From the NCBI GenBank assembly GCA_011799875.1, contig CM022302.1:523542228-523606227 (forward strand): DNA of 64,000 nucleotides, read 5' to 3'. The notes below the pieces were generated by a model. The model saw only the letters and a program-made list of their open reading frames with translations, ran no database searches and was not told where the DNA came from. Position numbers and translations under genes: made by a program. The DNA is from Thinopyrum elongatum (taxonomy: Eukaryota; Streptophyta; Magnoliopsida; Poales; Poaceae). Shown here piece by piece: positions 1-10,161 of the stretch. How positions within the stretch are numbered: the first letter of the stretch is position 1; every line of letters starts with the position of its first letter.

Positions 1-622
1 AGCGCTTGTTGGGAGGCAACCCAATGAATAAAATTTATTTTTGCGTTTTGCGTTCTGTTCTTGAGTGTTTGCACAATTATGCTACTGTTATAATTGTGTT
101 TTTTGTGTTTTAATTAGTGTTTGTGCCAAGTAAAGCCTTTAGGATTATGTTGGGTGATAGTTGATTTGATCTTGTTGGAAAACAGAAACTTTTGCGTCCA
201 GTAATTTTTTTTTGAAAATTCACATCAGGGTCAAAAAATTCTGAATTTTTTACACAAGATTTATATACAAATTTCCTCTGTTGTCCTAATTTTTCAGAAT
301 TTTTGGAGTTTCGTAAGTATTTGAAATTTCCAGATTGCTACAGACTGTTCTGTTTTTGACAGATTCTGTTTTCTTTGCGTTGTGTGCTTGTTTTGATGAT
401 TCTATGGTTTTATTTGATGAGTTTTTGCCATAGAAAAGTTGGAATACAGTAGATATAATGCAAGAATAAAATATGAATTGGTTTTCTACAGTACTTATAG
501 TAGTGATTGCTTTCTTATACTAACGGATCTCACGAAGGTTTTGTTGAGTTTTGTGTGATTGAAGTTTTCAAGTTTTGGGTTATCTTACGGTGGATGAAGG
601 AATAAGGAGTAAGAAGAGCCTA

Positions 623-707
623 AGCTTGGGGATGCCCATGGCATCCCAAGCTATTATCCAAAGAGAAGCAAGCAACTAAGCTTGGGGATGCCCCGAGTGG
701 CATCCCC
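623..707 (+). repeat. Paired hairpins with polypurine-tract-like core (fragment I)
   Basis: The first hairpin pairs 623-636 with 640-652: 13 bp, one bulged G, loop CAT. The second pairs GGGGATGCC (684-692) with GGCATCCCC (699-707) around a six-base loop. Both begin with AAGCTTGGGGATGCC, the core that also sits next to the 3' LTR in D and G. The same pair recurs in B, D, E and G. Confidence 0.85.
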
Positions 708-896
708 TCTTTCTTCTAACGACCATCGGTATATTACTCGAAGCTATATTTTTATTCGTCACGTACTATGAGTTTTGCTTTGAGCGTCTTGTATGATATG
801 AGTCTTTGCTTGTTTTGCTTTGTATTCTAAGTTATGAATCCTTGCTGGACACACCTATTTGAGAGAGCCAAAATTATGCCATGACTTGTTAGAATT

Positions 897-1127
897 GCTC
901 TCTATGCTTCACTTAAATTTTTTATGAGCTATGGATTTGCTCTAGTGCTTCACTTATATCTTTTTGAGCACGGCGTGCTTTAGTATTTTTGAAGAAATAC
1001 TCTCATGCTTCACTTAGATTTATTTGGGAGTTAGTAAATTTTTTAAGAAATTCTCTCTTGCTTCACTTAAATTAATTTGAGAGAAGGAAGTATTATGCTC
1101 ATGTTCTTCACTTATATTTGTTTGAGC
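897..1127 (+). repeat. Array of five stem-loops with constant loop and varying stems (fragment I)
   Basis: Five units each contain CTTCACTTA-AT in the loop, framed by complementary arms that differ from unit to unit: GCTC/GAGC (897/926), GCTC/GAGC (939/966), ACTCTC/GGGAGT (999/1026, one G-U), TTCTCTC/GAGAGAA (1051/1079) and GCTCA/TGAGC (1097/1123). Spacing is 42-60 bases. The arms change while staying complementary, which suggests selection on RNA structure. Confidence 0.75.
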
Positions 1128-1613
1128 TTATCAAAAGCAACACATGAAAATTAGTTACAAAGTGATAGATATCCAAGAAGGATATAATAAAAAAATTCAT
1201 GAAGATCATTGGACAAAATAAACTTGATTCCTTGTAATAGTTTTGAGATATGATGATGTGATATGTGAGTTATGTTGATGAGTAATTGTGCTTTAGTAAG
1301 AATATTGGTGTTAAGGTTTGTGATTCCCTATGCAAGCACGAAAGTCAATAGTTATGCAATGAAATTATATCCTACTTGTGGTGCATTATTCAGTGTTAAT
1401 TATGCTTAATGCTCACTTATGAGATTATTCGTTTTTTGGTTGGTCGCTTCTCAATCTTTTGCTAGCCTTCATTTTGCACTAAGTATGATCACTACTTGTG
1501 CATCCAAAACCCTTTAAACCAGTTTTGCCACATGAGTCCACTATATCTTCCTACAAGTGACTCCAAAAGCCCATCAGCATGGAGTTTCTTCATGCGCTTA
1601 ACACCAATATGAC

Positions 1614-2935
1614 CTAAGCGGTAGTGCCACAAAAAGTGGTACTATCATTATCAACTCTACATCTTTTGGCATCAATGTTATGAACATGTGTATCATCACT
1701 ATCGAGATTCAATAAGAATAAACCCCTCACAATGGGTTCATGACCATAAAAGATATTACCCATATAAATAGAACAACCATTATTCTCTGATTTAAATGAG
1801 TAACCGTCTCGCATTAAACAAGATCCAGATATAATGTTCATGCTCAACGAAGGCACTAAATAACAATTATTCAGGTTCATCACTAATCCCGATGGTAATC
1901 AAAGAGCGAGCGTGCCGACGGCGATCACATCAACCTTGGAACCATTTCCCACGCGCATCATCACTTCGTCCTTCGCCAACCTCCGTCTATTCCGTAGTTC
2001 CTGCTTTGAGTTGCAAATGTGAGCAACCGAACCGGTATCAAATACCCAGGCACTACAACGTGAGTTGGTAAGGTACACATCAATAACATGTATATCATAT
2101 ATACCTTTGTTGACATTGGCCCCTTCTTGTCGGCCAGATACTTAGGGCAGTTCCGCTTCCAGTGGCCAGTTCCCTTGCAATAGAAGCACTCAGTCTCCGG
2201 CTTGGGTCCAACCTTGGGTTTCTTCATGGGAGGAGCAACTTCTTTGCCACCTTTCTTGAAGTTTCCCTTCTTTCCCTTGCCTTTCTTGAAACTAGTGGTT
2301 TTATTCACCATCAACACTTGATGCTCCTTTTGGATGTGTGACTCAACGACTTTTAGCATCGCGAACAGCTCGGCGACTGACTTGTTCATCCCTTGCATGT
2401 TATAGTTCAACACAAAGCTCTTGTAGCTAGGTGGTAGCGATTGAAGAACTCAGTTAGTGACAGCCTCTGGCGGGAGCTCAACTCCCAACTCAGCCAGACG
2501 GTTGTAGTACCCAGACATTCTGAGTATGTGCTCACTGACAGACCCGTTCTCCTCCATCTTGCATGCATAGAACTTATCGGAGGTCTCATACCTCTCGATC
2601 CGGGCATTCTTCTCAAAGATAAACTTCAACTCCTGGAACATCTCATATGCTCCATGACGTTCAAAACACCTTTGAAGTCCCGACTCTAAGCCATACAGCA
2701 TGGCGCACTGAACTATTGAGTAGTCATCAACATGCGACTGCCAAGCGTTCACAACATCCATAGTCGCTGGAGGGGGTGGTGCACCAAGCGGTGCATCAAG
2801 GACATAAGACTTATGGGAAGCCCTGAGGATAATCCTCAGATTACGGGCCCAGTCCACAAAGTTACTTCCATCACCTTTCAGCTTAACTTTCTCTAGGAAT
2901 GCATTGAAATTCAGGGGAGCTACTGCGCGAGCCAT
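1614..2935 (-). pseudogene. Copia H gag-protease with start of GAG-pre-integrase, broken
   Basis: Gag starts at the ATG at 2935. Its N-terminus (MARAVAPLNFNAFLEKVKLK) is typical of Angela/BARE-type Copia Gag and is followed by the conserved DW.RNLRIIL and YVLDAPLG motifs. The frame is open to 2450, then the reading moves to another frame (2413-1961). That frame carries the nucleocapsid zinc knuckle C-x2-C-x4-H-x4-C (CFYCKGTGHWKRNC). The GAG-pre-integrase stretch (NLNNCYLVPSLSMN) is in a third segment, 1883-1614. At least two frame breaks and the 3' truncation make it non-functional. Gag would form the particle shell and the zinc knuckle would bind the RNA. Confidence 0.85.
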
Positions 2936-3552
2936 TGATCTACAACATAAATTTGCAAAGATAACTTAGACTATTGTTCATGATAATGAGTTCAATTAAT
3001 CATATTACCTAAGAACTCCCACTCAAATCAACATCCCTCCGGTTGTCCGAGTGCAACATGATCCAAATTCACCAACCCAAGTCCGATCATCACGTGAGAT
3101 GAGGTGGTTTCAATTGTGAACATCTCCATGTTGATCATATCTACTATATGACTCATGTTCGACCTTTCGGTCTCTTGTGTTCCGAGGCCATGTATGTACA
3201 TCCTAGGCTCGTCAAGTTTAACCCAAGTGTTCCGCATGTGCAAAACTGGCTTGCACCTGTTGTATGTGAACGTAGAGTCTATCACACCCGATCATCATGT
3301 GGTGCTTCGAAACGACAAACTTTCGCAATGGTGCACACTTGGGGAGAACACAATTTTATCTTGATATTTTAGTGAGGGATCACCTTATAATGCTACCGTC
3401 GTCCTAAGAAAAATAAGATGCATAAAAGGATTAACATCACATGCAAATCATAAGTGACATGATATGGCCATCAACTTGTGCTTTTGATCTCCAAAGCACC
3501 GGCATGATCTCCATCGTCACCGGCATGACACCATGATCTCAATCATCATGAT
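2936..3552 (-). other. Copia H leader, part 1 (untranslated)
   Basis: Noncoding 5' leader of H, closely matching the leader of J at about 36180-36790. It contains no supported gene. B inserted at 3552/3553. The rest of the leader is 62472-63116. Confidence 0.8.
3548..3552. other. Target-site duplication ATGAT (left, element B)
   Basis: ATGAT directly precedes the TGATACG start of B's 5' LTR. The same five bases follow the end of B's 3' LTR at 62467-62471. This proves that 3553-62466 is one insertion later filled with other elements. Confidence 0.9.
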
Positions 3553-5169
3553 TGATACGTCTCCAACGTATTTATAATTTATGAAGTATTCATGCCATGT
3601 TTACAATAATTTTATATGGTTTTGGTATGATTTGCATGGAACTAACCCGGACTAACGATGTTTTCAGCAGAACTACCGTGGTGTTGTTTTTTGTGCAGAA
3701 ATGAAAGTTCTCCAAATGAGCTGAAACTTTTTGATGGATTTTTTTGGAACAAAAGAGACCCCCGAAGCTTCGTGGAAGGACCATAAGGTGAAGGAGTAGG
3801 GCACAAGACACCGGGGCGCGCCAGGAGGCCCAGGCCCGCCCCGGTGGGTTGTGCTCACCGCGAGGCCCATCTTAGCGTGAAACCAACGCCAAAAATTCCT
3901 ATAAATAGAGAAACCATCAGGGGTAACCCTAGATCAGAAGTTCTGCCACCGCAGGCCTCTGTAGCCATGAAAAACCAATCTAGACCCCGTTCGGGCACCC
4001 TACCGGAGGGGGAAATCATCACCGGTGGCCATCTTCATCATCCCGGCGGCCACCATGATGAGGAGGGAGTAGTCCACCCTCGGGGCTGAGGGTTTGTACC
4101 AGTAGCTATGTGTTTAATCTCTCTCTCTCTCTCTCTCTCATGTTCTTGATATGGCACGATCTTGATGTATCGCGGGCTTTGTTAATATAGTTGGATCATA
4201 TGGTGTTTTCCCCTCTCTATCTTGTTGTGATGAATTGAGTTTTCCCTTTGAGATTTCGTTTTATCGGATTGAATAATTTTATGGATTTGAGAGCACTTGA
4301 TCTATGTCTTGGCACTCAACTCGCAGATTCCCGAGGTGACATTGGGGTAATCTATGCATAGGGGTTGATGCACGTTCTTGTCTTTGTTTCTCCGGTAGAA
4401 ATCTTTGGGCACTCTTTGAGGTTCTTTGTGTTGGATCGAGTATTACGAATCTGAAATTGTTTGATGCATATCGCATTATCAACTCACGGATACTCGTGGT
4501 GACATTGGAGTATCTAGGTGACATTAGAGTTGGTTGATGTGTATCATATGGTGTTATTTTAGTACGAACTCTTGGTTAGATCGATCGGAAAGAATAGCTT
4601 GGTGTTATTTTAGTACCAACTCTAGGATAGATTGATCGGAAAGAATAGCTTTGAGGTGGTTTCGTACCCTACAAACAATTTCTTCTTATGTTCTCCGCTA
4701 GATAAGAACTTTGGAGTGATTCTTCATCGCACGATGAGGGAAGGTTATATGATCCAATTAGATTAGCATTATTGAGAGATTGCACTAGCGAAAGTACGAA
4801 CCCTAGGCCTTGTTTTCAAGCATTGCAATACCGTTTTTGCTCCGTTTTATCACTTGCTACCTTGTTGTTTTTATTTATTCAGATTATAAAAATATATTTC
4901 TACCATCCATATTACACTTTTACCACCATCTCTTCGCCGAACTAGTGCACCTATACATTTTGCCATTGTATTGGGTGTGTTGGGGACACAAGAGACTTTT
5001 TGTTATTTGGTTGCAGGGTTGTTTGAGAGAGACCATCTTCATCCTATGCCTCCCACGTATTGATAAACCTTAGGTCATCCACTTGAGGGAAATTTGCTAC
5101 TGTCCTACAAAACTCTGCGCTTGGAGGCCCAACACGAGTCTACAAGAACAAGTTATGTAGTAGACATCA
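3553..5169 (+). repeat. B 5' LTR
   Basis: A 1617-bp LTR beginning TGATACGTCTCC and ending GTAGACATCA. It has a GC-rich stretch (about 3812-3870), a TATA box (TATAAATA, 3900-3907) and a CT-dinucleotide run at about 4117-4139. The 3' LTR pieces of B sum to 1581 bp and align throughout. Confidence 0.9.
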
Positions 5170-5179
5170 AGCTCTTTTC

Positions 5180-5197
5180 TGGCGCCGTTGCCGGGGA
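5180..5197 (+). other. B primer-binding site (tRNA-Asp type)
   Basis: TGGCGCCGTTGCCGGGGA lies 10 bases after the LTR end. This is the standard tRNA-Asp-complementary primer site of Athila-lineage elements and is identical in D and E. Confidence 0.85.
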
Positions 5198-5294
5198 GGT
5201 GAGTGCATGAAGGTATATCTTTAGATCTTGCAATTGAATCTTTTAGTTTCTTGTTGTATCACTTGTTTGGTTCGTAAAAGAAAACTTCAAAAAA

Positions 5295-6171
5295 ATGGAA
5301 TTGAGGTTGCATCATATTATTCATCTTTATAATGTCTTTCATGAAAATGATGGAAAGGAAAATTGTGCTCAATTGATAGAAAAAGAATTCTATAAAATGT
5401 TTGACAAAAAATCTTTGAATGATGAGCATGATTGCAATGTTGTTGGTATGAACTCTTTGAATATCCATGATGCTAATGATATGCAAAGCCATAAGCTTGG
5501 GGATGCTATGTTTGATGAAGATGATATTTTTACTCCCCCAAGTTTTGATGAGAAAATTTATTATGATGATTGCATGCCTCCTATTTATGATGATTATATT
5601 GATGAAAGTGGATTTGGAGAGGTCGTGACTTTATTTAATGATGAATCCACTATTTTGGAAGAAGTTGCAATTGATTATGAAAACAAAGTTCCTATCTATG
5701 ATGATTATGGTGATGACATGTATGCTATATTGAATAATGATAACCATGAAACTTGTCATCATAATTTTAGTTTTCAATCGCATGATAGTTATTTTTGTTG
5801 AATTTGCTCCCACTACTATTCATGAGAATAAATTTGCTTATGTGGAGAGTAAGAAAATTTCTATGCTTGTGGATCATGAAAAGGATACTTTATGTGATGG
5901 TTATATTTTTGAATTCATTCATGATGCTACTGAAAATTATCATGAGAGAGGAACATATGCTTGTAGTTATTGCAATAATATCAAGTTTCCTCTCTATGTG
6001 TTGAAAATCTTGAAGTTTTACTTGTTTTGCCTTCCTATGCTAGTTGATTCTTGCTCCCATAAATTGTTTGCTCACAAAATCCCTATGCATAGGAAGTGGG
6101 TTAGACTTAAATGTGCTAGTCATATGCTTCATGATGCTCTCTTTGTGTTTCAATTCTTATCTTTTGTGTGA
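5295..6171 (+). pseudogene. B acidic protein of unknown function, one frameshift
   Basis: From ATG 5295 a 168-residue frame runs to a TGA at about 5801. A second frame then continues without a stop to 6171 (ending FQFLSFV). The switch is at a T run near 5790-5796: one T fewer would make a single frame of about 290 residues. The first half is rich in Asp, Glu and Tyr (for example IYYDDCMPPIYDDYIDE). The second half has a few Cys and His (YACSYCNN) but no clear zinc finger. I recognise no Gag, protease or polymerase motif. It is the only coding region of B, directly after the primer site and before the post-stop element at about 6218. A remote Gag-derived origin is possible but not shown. Confidence 0.6.
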
Positions 6172-7821
6172 GCATCATTGAAATCATCATGCCTAGCTAA
6201 AAGGCATTAAAGAAAAGCGCTTGTTGGGAGATAACCCAACACTTTTACCTACTGTTTTTGTATGTTCACATGATTATACTACTGTAGTAATCATGTTTTA
6301 TAGCTTTTATTTTAATAAAGTGCCCAGTAAAGCCTTTGGGATAGTGTGGATGATAGTTGACTTGATTCTGTGCAAAAACAGAAACTTTTGCGCCAAGTAA
6401 CAGAATTGTTTAAATTGACTGGAGCGTCTAAAAACTCTGAATTTTTTACAGTTGATGGGTATACAACCTGTCTACGTTGTCCTCATTTTCAAACTTTTTG
6501 GAGTTAGAGAAGTATGACCTTAATTCAGATATTTACGTACTGTTCTGTTTTTGACAGATTCTGTTTTCAATGCATAATTTGCTTGTTTTCTAGTTTCTAT
6601 GGCTTATATTGCTTAATATAAATTGTGGAAATTGTAGAGTAAAGTAGGCATTGTGTGAGAACAATTATTAATCTTGTCTTTGACAGTACCAAAGTGAATG
6701 ATTTGTCTTTATCATACTAACCCATCTCACGAAGTTCCGTTAAGTTTTGTGTGATTGAAGTTTTCAAGTTTTGGGTGAGATATCTATATGAGGAGAATAA
6801 GGAGTGACAAGACCCTAAGCTTGGGGATGCCCAAGGCACCCCCAAGGCAATATTCAAGGAATATCCAAGCAACTAAGCTTGGGGATGCCCCGGAAGGCAT
6901 CCCCTCTTTCGTCTTCAACATTATCGGTAACCTCACTTGGAGCTATATTTTCATTCGTCACATGATATGAGTTTTGCTTGGAGAGTAATTTTATTTTATT
7001 TGTATTTTCTTGCGGCTATTTATAATAATGTTTTGCATCTTTCATTTCAATAAAAATGTCAAGGATAGCCTTTACCATGCTTATTTTGCAAGTATATGAC
7101 TTGCTGTTTCAAAACAAAAAGTTTATCGCTGTTGAAAAAATTCTCTAGAAAAGTCAGAATGTGATAAAAGGTTGATTTTTTTTTGCATAGTAAGCTTTAA
7201 TAAATTTTTTACAGTGTGGTTATTTTTCAGAATTTTTGGAGTTAGGGAAGTAGGAGGAATATTGCACTCTTTACAGACTGTTCTATTTAGACAGATTGCT
7301 GTTATGTTTGCATTGTTTGCATATGTTTGCTTGTTTAATGATTCTATTTGAGGATAGGAGTATTAAATATGCAGAGGCATTTAGTATGCAATGTTAAATT
7401 ATAATTTTAGTGATTTGCTACAGTAGAGAATGATAAGGTGTTGCATTGATTTATACTAACGTATCTCACGAGTTCTTGTTGAGTTTTGTGTGGATGAAGT
7501 TTTTTAAGAATTAGGGAAATCGTGTTATGAGAAGAATGAAGAAGACACAAGAGCTCAAGCTTGGGGATTCCCAAGGCATCCCAAGTTAATATTCCAAGAA
7601 GTCTCAAGCATCTAAGCTTGGGGATGCCCCGGTAGGCATCCCACCTTTCTCCAGCAACAATTATCGGTTAGCCTCGGTTGAGCCTAAGTTTTTGCTTCTT
7701 CACATGATGTGTGCCATTCTTAGAATTTCATTTTATTTTGTTTTGCTTGCTGTTTTAATAAAATACTTAGATCTGAAACTTTTAAATAAGAGAGAGTCCT
7801 CAAATAGCTACCCATTTACTT

Positions 7822-7903
7822 AACTACTCGCTTGATCTTCACTTATATCTTTTTGGAGTAGTTTGTTATTCACACTTGTGCTTCACTTATATCCTATGAG
7901 TAA
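7822..7903 (+). repeat. Two stem-loops of the CTTCACTTATAT class (B)
   Basis: Stem one pairs AACTACTC (7822-7829) with GAGTAGTT (7856-7863), eight perfect pairs. Stem two pairs TTATTCA (7866-7872) with TGAGTAA (7897-7903), one G-U. Both loops contain CTTCACTTATATC. The stem sequences differ from those in I, D, E and G; the loop core does not. Confidence 0.75.
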
Positions 7904-9173
7904 ATTGTTGAATGAATTGAATATCATAAAGTTTAAATTATATGTTTATATCATGCCTAGTAGTAGCTTCACATTGGGTTTAGAAAGTGAAATCTTTTGA
8001 AGTTTGACAATCACAATATTGGTCATACAAGCAATTCATGAATGATTACTATAAGGAAGAAAACTTTCACATGCAAATATATTATCTTGGAAATCTTCTA
8101 TGATTGTGAATACCCATTAATTATTTTCAAACTTGAGCAAATTAGTTGAAGTTGGACAAGGAAGACAACGTAATGAGTTATGGTTGTGTATATTTGCATA
8201 GAAGTTATATTGTCATGGATCCTCCAACATGTGGTGTTTGCCTAGGATCTTTTGCTAGCCAAAAATTCGTACTAAGTAGAGATACTACTTGTGCATCCAA
8301 AAACCCTTAAACCCAGTTTCTTGCCATGAGTGTCCACCATACCTACCTATGGATTGAATAAGATCCATCAAGTAAGTTGTCATCGGTGCATAAAGCAATA
8401 AAAATTGCTCCTAAATATGTTTGATCTTTTATTGTAAGGGAAAATTGAGCGTTGTACGAACTTGTGATGGCAAAGTAATAAAAGCGACGGACTGCATAAT
8501 AAAGGTTGCTATCATAAGGGGCAATATAACATGATGTTCCTTTGCGTTAAGAGCTTGGATATCCCAATAAAAGCGCATGCCAACCTCTGCTTCCCTCTGC
8601 GAAGGGCCTATCTTTTACTTTTCAGTATTTACTTTATGCAAAGAGTCAATAGTATGAATTCTCATTCAACCTCAACTATTCTTTAGTTGGCAAGCATCAT
8701 GTGGTGGGGAAAGATCTAGGCACATATGACCAGTCAAATATATTTGATCATGAATTATTATTGTTGACAATTATCTCTATAATAAATGAGTTGGGAGACA
8801 AAATATTAAGCCCCTATCTTTCTCTGTGTTCGATGGATGCCATTTGTTCTAAGAATATGCTTTGAGTACTAGCAATCATGGAAGACTATATGATGATTGA
8901 GTATGTGGAGCTCTTACTTAGACTCTGTTGAATAAGTTGAATTGCAATTGTTTGGTGACTAAGAATATAGGTTGTTGAGTTTCAAGCGAATTCATTGTTT
9001 GAACCTTAACATGTGAATTGATTGCTACTTTGTCATGATGAGTTTTATGAGAAAGAGTTGCTGTTATGATGCTAGGAAAAGTGATTGAAATTATCATTGA
9101 TCAAACTTGTGCACTTTGCTAGCATTCACACTTCATACATTATTTCTTTTATCATTTACCTACTCGAGGACGA

Positions 9174-9196
9174 GTAGGAATTAAGATTGGGGATGA
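9174..9196 (+). other. B polypurine tract
   Basis: The purine-rich stretch (taggaattaagattggggatga) ends directly at the 3' LTR start (9197). It corresponds to AATTAAGCTTGGGGATGCT at the same place in D and G, with AAGATT in place of AAGCTT. Confidence 0.75.
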
Positions 9197-10161
9197 TGAT
9201 ACATCTCCAACGTATCTATAATTTATGAAGTATTCATGCCATGTTTACAATAATTTTATATGGTTTTGGTATGATTTGCATGGAACTAACCCGGACTGAT
9301 GTTGTTTTCAGCAGAACTACCGTGGTGTTGTTTTTTGTGCAGAAATGAAAGTTCTCCAAATGAGCTGAAACTTTTTGACGATTTTTTTTGGAACAAAAGA
9401 GACCCCCGAAGCTTCGTGGAAGGACCATAAGGTGAAGGAGTAGGGCACAAGACACCAGGGCGCGGCAGGAGGCCCAGGCGCGCCCCGGTGGGTTGTGCTC
9501 ACCTCGAGGCCCATCTTAGCGTGAAACCAATGCCAAAAATACCTATAAATAGAGAAACCATCAGGGGTAACCCTAGATCAGAAGTTCCGCCGCTGCAGGC
9601 CTCTTTAGCCACAAAAAACCAATCTAGACCCCGTTCTGGCACCCTGCCGGAGGGGGAAATCATCACCGGTGGCCATCTTCATCATCTCGGCGGCCACCAT
9701 GATGAGGAGGGAGTAGTCCACCCTCGGGGCTGAAGGTTTGTACCAGTAGCTATGTGTTTAATCTCTCTCTCTCTCGTGTTCTTGAGATGGCACGATCTTG
9801 ATGTATCGCGGGCTTTGTTAATATAGTTGGATCATATGGTGTTTTTCCCTCTCTATCTTGTTGTGATGAATTGAGTTTTCCCTTTGAGATTTCGTTTTAT
9901 CGGATTGAATACTTTTATGGATTTGAGAGCACTGGATTCCCGAGGTGACATTGGGGTAATCTATGCATAGGGGTTGATGCACGTTCTTGTCTTTGTTTCC
10001 CCGGTAGAAATCTTTGGCACTCTTTGAGGTTCTTTATGTTGGATCGAGTATTATTAATCTAAAATTGTTTGATGCATATTGCATAATCAACTCACGGATA
10101 CTCGTGGTGACATTGGAGTATCTAGGTGACATTAGAGTTGGTTGATGTGTATCATATGGTG
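9197..10161 (+). repeat. B 3' LTR, piece 1
   Basis: The first 965 bp of B's 3' LTR begins TGATACATCTCC and has a TATA box at 9544-9551. It ends with TGGTG (10157-10161), the left copy of the TSD of element C. The sequence resumes at 20395. Confidence 0.9.

Larger units (their letters stand above)
1..1552 (+). mobile_element. Fragment I: 3' noncoding region of an Athila-like Gypsy element
   Basis: No coding sequence is visible. The stretch is homologous, block by block, to the noncoding 3' parts of elements G (43700-45000), D and E (reverse strand). It opens with the same post-stop element found in them (gcgcttgttgggaggcaacc at 2-21), followed by the conserved block around 345-375, the hairpin pair (623-707) and the stem-loop array (897-1127). 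The similarity ends abruptly at about 1552, where Copia element H begins in mid-protein. The LTRs of this copy lie outside the window or were lost. Orientation is + by comparison with G. Confidence 0.8.
1553..3552 (-). mobile_element. Copia element H, first segment (Angela/WIS-like, truncated)
   Basis: This reverse-strand Copia element holds, in reading direction, leader (3552-2936), gag (from 2935), protease and part of the GAG-pre-integrase domain. It stops at about 1553, in the middle of that domain. The remaining integrase, reverse transcriptase and 3' LTR are absent. Copia J carries the equivalent sequence at about 34859-36240, which places the break near its CAAGTGATTCC. The leader is interrupted at 3552 by element B and continues at 62472 after the TSD, so the two segments are one element. 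Confidence 0.85.
6172..9196 (+). other. B 3' noncoding region with a duplicated module
   Basis: No gene is supported in these 3.0 kb. A post-stop element at 6217-6241 matches those of the other elements. A module of about 740 bp is present twice: the AAGCTTGGGGAT hairpin pairs start at about 6815 and 7557, each preceded by a conserved actaac...tctcacg block. The first hairpin of each pair is decayed (6815-6845, 7557-7585); the second is well kept. From about 7960 to 9180 the sequence is similar to C's 3' noncoding region (17635-18860), although the LTRs and genes of the two elements differ. Confidence 0.75.

Noticed and set aside
4117..4139. CT-dinucleotide run as a regulatory site
   Set aside because: Simple repeat present in all LTRs of this type with variable length (shorter at 9762); no evidence of function.
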